The position numbers and the translations under genes were made by a program. From Prauserella aidingensis (GTDB lineage Bacteria; Actinomycetota; Actinomycetes; Mycobacteriales; Pseudonocardiaceae): a stretch of DNA of 64,000 bases. Below the pieces are notes generated by a model, which saw only the letters and a list, made by a program, of their open reading frames with translations, had not been told where the DNA came from and made no database searches. Location of the stretch: the NCBI RefSeq assembly GCF_024171865.1, contig NZ_JAMTCN010000007.1:124001-188000 (forward strand). The letters run 5' to 3'. Below, one piece after another: positions 60,605 through 64,000 of the stretch; positions within the stretch are counted from its first letter, which is position 1, and every line of letters begins with the position of its first letter.

Positions 60605-62122
60605 ATGCCTGACGTGTTCGCCACTCGGGACGACGCCGCCGCGGACGGGGGAGACGCCGCGTCCGCGGCGGACCGTGCGGGCAGGCCGGTTCCCGGCCGC
60701 CGACGCGGCACCCGCATTCCGGCGCGGCTGCAGATCACGGGCTGGCTCGCGGCCGTCATGGCCGCCGGGCTCGCCTCGGTCGTCCTGCTCGTCGCCGAGC
60801 TCGAGTACCGCGCCATCGACGAGCGGGTGAACGCGGCTCTGGCCCAGGACGCCGAGGAGTTCCGGCGGTTCGCCGAGGCGGGGCTGGATCCGGCGACCGG
60901 CAGGGCGGTGACCGACCCGGGCGACCTGTTCTACCGTCACCTGAGCAGCCAGTACCCGGACAACGCCGAGATCATGCTCGGCATCCGGGAGACGGCGAAC
61001 GGACTCGACTCGATCCGCCAGGCCTACGAGGCATTCCGGGACGTGCGGCTCTCCGACGCGCTGTTGCGTGACATCGTCTCGCGTGAGGACGTCACGGGAA
61101 CGGTGGAGACCCCGGCGGGCGAGCTGCGTTGGTTGCGCGTCGAGGTGTTGCCGCGCCAGGGCGGTGACGAGGCCGAGGCGTGGTTCGTCAGCGGATACTT
61201 CGTCGACGAGGTCAGGGCGGAGGCGGGTGCGACCGTCCGCACGTTGATCGGGGTCAGTGCGGTGGCGCTGGTGCTGGCCGCGGGGCTGTCGTGGCTGGTC
61301 GCGGGCCAGATCCTGGCGCCGGTGAACACGGTGCGGAAGGCGGCGGGCAGGCTCACCGAGGCCGATCTGACGCGCCGAATCCGCGTGGAGGGCCGCGACG
61401 ACGTCGCCGCACTGGCCGAACAGTTCAACGCGATGCTGGACCGGTTGGAGTGGGCGTTCGACACGCGCAGGCAGTTCCTCGACGACGCCGGACACGAATT
61501 GCGCACACCGATCACCATCGTGCGCGGGAACCTGGAACTCATGGGCGACGATCCGGCCGAACGTGCCGAGGTCGTGCGGCTGTGCACCGACGAACTCGAC
61601 CGCATGGCACGGATCGTGGACGATCTGCTGCTGCTGGCGAAGGCCGAGCAGCCCGACTTCGTCCGTCCGGAGTGGACCTCCGTGCCCGAGCTGACGAGTG
61701 ACATCGACGCCAAGGTGCGTGCCATCGCGCCGCGGGCCTGGACGCTCGAGGCCATCGGCGAGGGAGACGCCCGCGTCGACGCCCAGCGTGTCACCCAGGC
61801 GATGGTGCAGCTGGCGCAGAACGCGGTGCAGCACACGGCCGACGGTGCGAGCATCCGTATCGGTTCGGCCGTCGGGGAGCGCTCGGTGTCGTTCTGGGTC
61901 ACCGACACCGGTCCCGGGTTGGCGCCCGGAGACGAGGCACGGATCTTCGACCGGTTCGTCCGGGGCGGGTCCGGGGCCCGTGACGGGACGGGTGCCGGTC
62001 TCGGCCTGGCGATCGTCAAGGCGATCGCCGACGCGCACCGCGGACAGGTGCGCGTGCTGTCGGCGCCAGGGGAGGGTGCGACGTTCGGATTCGAAATACC
62101 GCTCGAGGGAGGGGACCGATGA
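60605..62122 (+). CDS. Membrane sensor histidine kinase with HAMP domain
   Basis: A 505-residue kinase. Membrane helices at about 47-66 and 211-232 frame a sensor domain of about 145 residues outside the membrane with no family I recognise. HAMP follows (about 233-285), then the phosphoacceptor His297 in DDAGHELRTPITIVRGN, N box QLAQNAVQHT, G1 VTDTGPGLAP, F box FDRF and G2 GTGAGLGLAIVKAI. It should phosphorylate the response regulator whose start overlaps its stop (ATGA). The ligand is unknown; the poly-Asp protein upstream is a candidate partner. Confidence 0.93.
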   Translation: MPDVFATRDDAAADGGDAASAADRAGRPVPGRRRGTRIPARLQITGWLAAVMAAGLASVVLLVAELEYRAIDERVNAALAQDAEEFRRFAEAGLDPATGRAVTDPGDLFYRHLSSQYPDNAEIMLGIRETANGLDSIRQAYEAFRDVRLSDALLRDIVSREDVTGTVETPAGELRWLRVEVLPRQGGDEAEAWFVSGYFVDEVRAEAGATVRTLIGVSAVALVLAAGLSWLVAGQILAPVNTVRKAAGRLTEADLTRRIRVEGRDDVAALAEQFNAMLDRLEWAFDTRRQFLDDAGHELRTPITIVRGNLELMGDDPAERAEVVRLCTDELDRMARIVDDLLLLAKAEQPDFVRPEWTSVPELTSDIDAKVRAIAPRAWTLEAIGEGDARVDAQRVTQAMVQLAQNAVQHTADGASIRIGSAVGERSVSFWVTDTGPGLAPGDEARIFDRFVRGGSGARDGTGAGLGLAIVKAIADAHRGQVRVLSAPGEGATFGFEIPLEGGDR

Positions 62123-62778
62123 GCCGCATCCTGATCGCCGAGGACGAGGCGAGGATCGCCGCGTTCATCGAGAAGGGCCTGCGGTCCAACGGCTTCACCA
62201 CGACGGTGGTCGACGACGGCGACACCGCACTCGCACAGGTGGTCGCGGGCGAGTTCGACCTCGTGGTCCTCGACCTGGGACTGCCCAAACGCGACGGTTT
62301 CGCCGTGCTGCAGGCGATGCGGCGGGCCCACGTGCACGTCCCCGTGATCATCCTGACGGCCCGCGACACCGTGCACGACACCGTCGCGGGGCTCGAAGGC
62401 GGAGCGGACGACTACATGACCAAGCCGTTCCGGTTCGAGGAGCTGCTCGCACGGGTGCGGCTGCGCCTGCGTTCGCCGGACCGGGCACCCGAGGTCACGG
62501 TGCTGCGCCACGGGGAGCTGTCGCTCGACCTGCGGACCCGCCGCGCCGAGACGCCCGACGGCGTCGTCGACCTCACGGCACGGGAGTTTTCGCTGCTCGA
62601 ACTGTTCCTGCGGCATCCGGCACAGGTGCTGTCGCGGGAGCAGATGCTCTCGCACGTGTGGGGTTACGACTTCGACCCCGGCTCCAACGTCGTCGACGTC
62701 TACGTGCGCACGCTGCGCCGCAAGATCGGACAGGACCGGATCGTGACCGTGCGTGGCATGGGCTATCGCCTCGACTGA
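62119..62778 (+). CDS. OmpR-family response regulator
   Basis: A 219-residue transcription factor. Receiver domain 1-118 with acidic pair E8-D9, phosphoacceptor Asp52 (VVLDLGLPKRDG) and the TKPF lysine; C-terminal winged helix (about 125-219) with LTAREFSLLELFLRHPAQVLSREQ and VDVYVRTLRRKIG. Target genes probably include its own operon, given the dyad at 60094-60143. Confidence 0.94.
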   Translation: MSRILIAEDEARIAAFIEKGLRSNGFTTTVVDDGDTALAQVVAGEFDLVVLDLGLPKRDGFAVLQAMRRAHVHVPVIILTARDTVHDTVAGLEGGADDYMTKPFRFEELLARVRLRLRSPDRAPEVTVLRHGELSLDLRTRRAETPDGVVDLTAREFSLLELFLRHPAQVLSREQMLSHVWGYDFDPGSNVVDVYVRTLRRKIGQDRIVTVRGMGYRLD

Positions 62779-62953
62779 GGCCCGGCACGGCGCCCGCCGG
62801 TGCGGTCCGGGTCACCTCCGCCGCGGCTGTGGCGGCCGCGAGCGCCGTGGCCGGATACCGTAATGCCATGAGGCGGCCGCGGCCCGGAGACGACCCGACC
62901 GGCAGGGAGGGGACGCGGGGCGTCGCGGGAGGCGAGAGCGAGGGACGTAGGGC

Positions 62954-64000
62954 ATGGACGAGCTTCCGATCATTCTCGGATCGGGGGCCATCGTCCTGCT
63001 CGCGTCGGTGTTCGCCGTCCGGTTCTCGATCCGCCTCGGACTCCCGTCGCTGCTGATCTACCTCGGGATCGGCGTGCTGATCGGCGAGGCGGGGCTGGGC
63101 GTCGAGTTCGACAACCCCGCCCTCACCCAGAGCCTCGGCCTGGCCGCGCTCGTGATGATCCTGGCCGAAGGCGGGCTGACCACCCGCTGGGAGGCGGTAC
63201 GTCCCGCGCTGGGCCCGGGTATCGCACTGTCCACAGTGGCCATCGTGGTGACGGTCCTGGTCACGGGGTCGGCCCTGCACTGGCTGCTCGACCTCGACTG
63301 GCAACTCGCGTTCCTGTGGGGTGCGGTGCTGGCCAGTACCGACGCGGCGGCCGTGTTCTCGATGCTGCGCGGATCGGGCATCAACCAGCGGCTGTCGGGG
63401 ACGCTGGAACTCGAGTCCGGTCTCAACGACGCACCGGCCTACATCGCGGTGGTGCTGTTGGCGAGCGGGGCCGACGTCGAGTGGACGTTGCCGCTGGTGG
63501 TGCTGTACCAGCTGGGTGCGGGCGCAGGCATCGGACTGGCACTGGGCTGGCTCGGCGCGCAGGCGTTGCGGCGGATCGCGCTGCCCGCGACGGGCCTGTA
63601 TCCGCTCGCGACGGTCGCCGTCTGCGTGGTGGCGTACTCGGCGGGCCAACTCGGCCAGGCGTCCGGACTCCTCGCCACCTACCTGGCGGGGCTCGTGCTC
63701 GGCAACGCCCGGCTGCCGCACCGCGGTGACACGCTGTCGTTCGCCGAGGGGCTCGGCTGGATGGCCCAGATCGGGCTGTTCGTGCTGCTCGGCCTGTTCG
63801 CCTCGCCCGAACGGCTCGTGGACGGCATCGTGCCCGGTCTGGTCGCCGGCGCGGTCGTGCTCGTCCTCGCACGTCCCGTGTCGGTGCTCGTGTCCATGCT
63901 GCCGTTCCGGCTGCCGTGGCGTGAGCAGGTGTTCCTGTCGTGGGCCGGGCTGCGTGGTGCCGTGCCGATCGTGCTGGCCACGATCCCGCTCGCGGAGGGA
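62954..64000 (+). CDS. Cation/proton antiporter, CvrA/NhaP2-like, N-terminal part
   Basis: A CPA1-type antiporter cut by the right window edge after about 349 residues. Many membrane helices are seen; the conserved core includes VMILAEGGLTTRWEAV, AFLWGAVLASTDAAAVFSML with the ion-binding Asp of the family, LELESGLNDAPAYIAVV, and SWAGLRGAVPIVLATIPLAEG. It would exchange K or Na for protons. The frame is open from 62954 to the edge without a stop. It is separate from the two-component operon by 175 nt, with a TACCGT element near 62859; no gene is seen in that gap. Confidence 0.88.
   Translation, partial: MDELPIILGSGAIVLLASVFAVRFSIRLGLPSLLIYLGIGVLIGEAGLGVEFDNPALTQSLGLAALVMILAEGGLTTRWEAVRPALGPGIALSTVAIVVTVLVTGSALHWLLDLDWQLAFLWGAVLASTDAAAVFSMLRGSGINQRLSGTLELESGLNDAPAYIAVVLLASGADVEWTLPLVVLYQLGAGAGIGLALGWLGAQALRRIALPATGLYPLATVAVCVVAYSAGQLGQASGLLATYLAGLVLGNARLPHRGDTLSFAEGLGWMAQIGLFVLLGLFASPERLVDGIVPGLVAGAVVLVLARPVSVLVSMLPFRLPWREQVFLSWAGLRGAVPIVLATIPLAEG

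Overview
The window reads as a stretch of chromosome from a high-G+C actinobacterium, most likely of the family Pseudonocardiaceae (Saccharomonospora- or Amycolatopsis-like). The grounds are the strong GC bias at third codon positions, many GTG starts with 4-nt GTGA/ATGA overlaps, an IdeR repressor with the mycobacterial metal ligands, a complete Mce4 steroid importer with KstR-type operators, a meso-DAP MurE, and the sepF-yggT-divIVA-ileS order with a translational T-box before ileS. The genus is inference. I saw no tRNA, rRNA, insertion sequence, prophage or CRISPR.

Layout. 0-4.3 kb: a secreted serine hydrolase divergent from a secreted CocE/PepX-type acylpeptidase, then a DUF4192 protein. 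4.3-7.4 kb (minus): ideR-galK-galE, with a 4 x 16-bp tandem repeat between galK and galE. 7.6-12.7 kb (plus): a rhodanese-type sulfurtransferase, AcuC deacetylase and a GNAT-acyl-CoA-synthetase fusion (Pat), a likely writer/eraser pair for lysine acetylation. 12.7-39.6 kb: a steroid uptake and degradation island. The minus operon fadE26-fadE27-fadD17 (side-chain beta-oxidation) diverges from a long plus operon (alcohol dehydrogenase, two SDRs, aldehyde dehydrogenase, yrbE4AB, mce4A-F, two Mce-associated proteins). Next comes a GT4 glycosyltransferase / methyltransferase / toroid-fold protein operon facing a TylF-type methyltransferase, then FAD dehydrogenase-ferredoxin-KstD. Three perfect KstR-consensus boxes and one degenerate box sit on the promoters of these units, including the glycosyltransferase operon.

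39.75-55.8 kb: the lower part of the division and cell wall (dcw) cluster, murE-murF-mraY-murD-ftsW-murG-murC-ftsQ-ftsZ-pgeF-yggS-sepF-yggT-divIVA. The usual upstream part (mraZ-rsmH-ftsL-ftsI) is absent; the steroid island ends directly before murE. 55.9-64 kb: a small membrane protein, T-box-controlled ileS, a large hairpin, a poly-aspartate membrane protein with a histidine kinase and response regulator, and a cation/proton antiporter cut by the window end.

How it works together: Mce4/YrbE4 would import sterols; FadD17 and FadE26/27 shorten the side chain; KstD and the other dehydrogenases oxidise the nucleus; KstR would switch the set on when steroid CoA thioesters appear. The glycosyltransferase/methyltransferase/toroid/TylF module carries the same operator but has no obvious place in known cholesterol catabolism, and is the best candidate here for an undescribed function.
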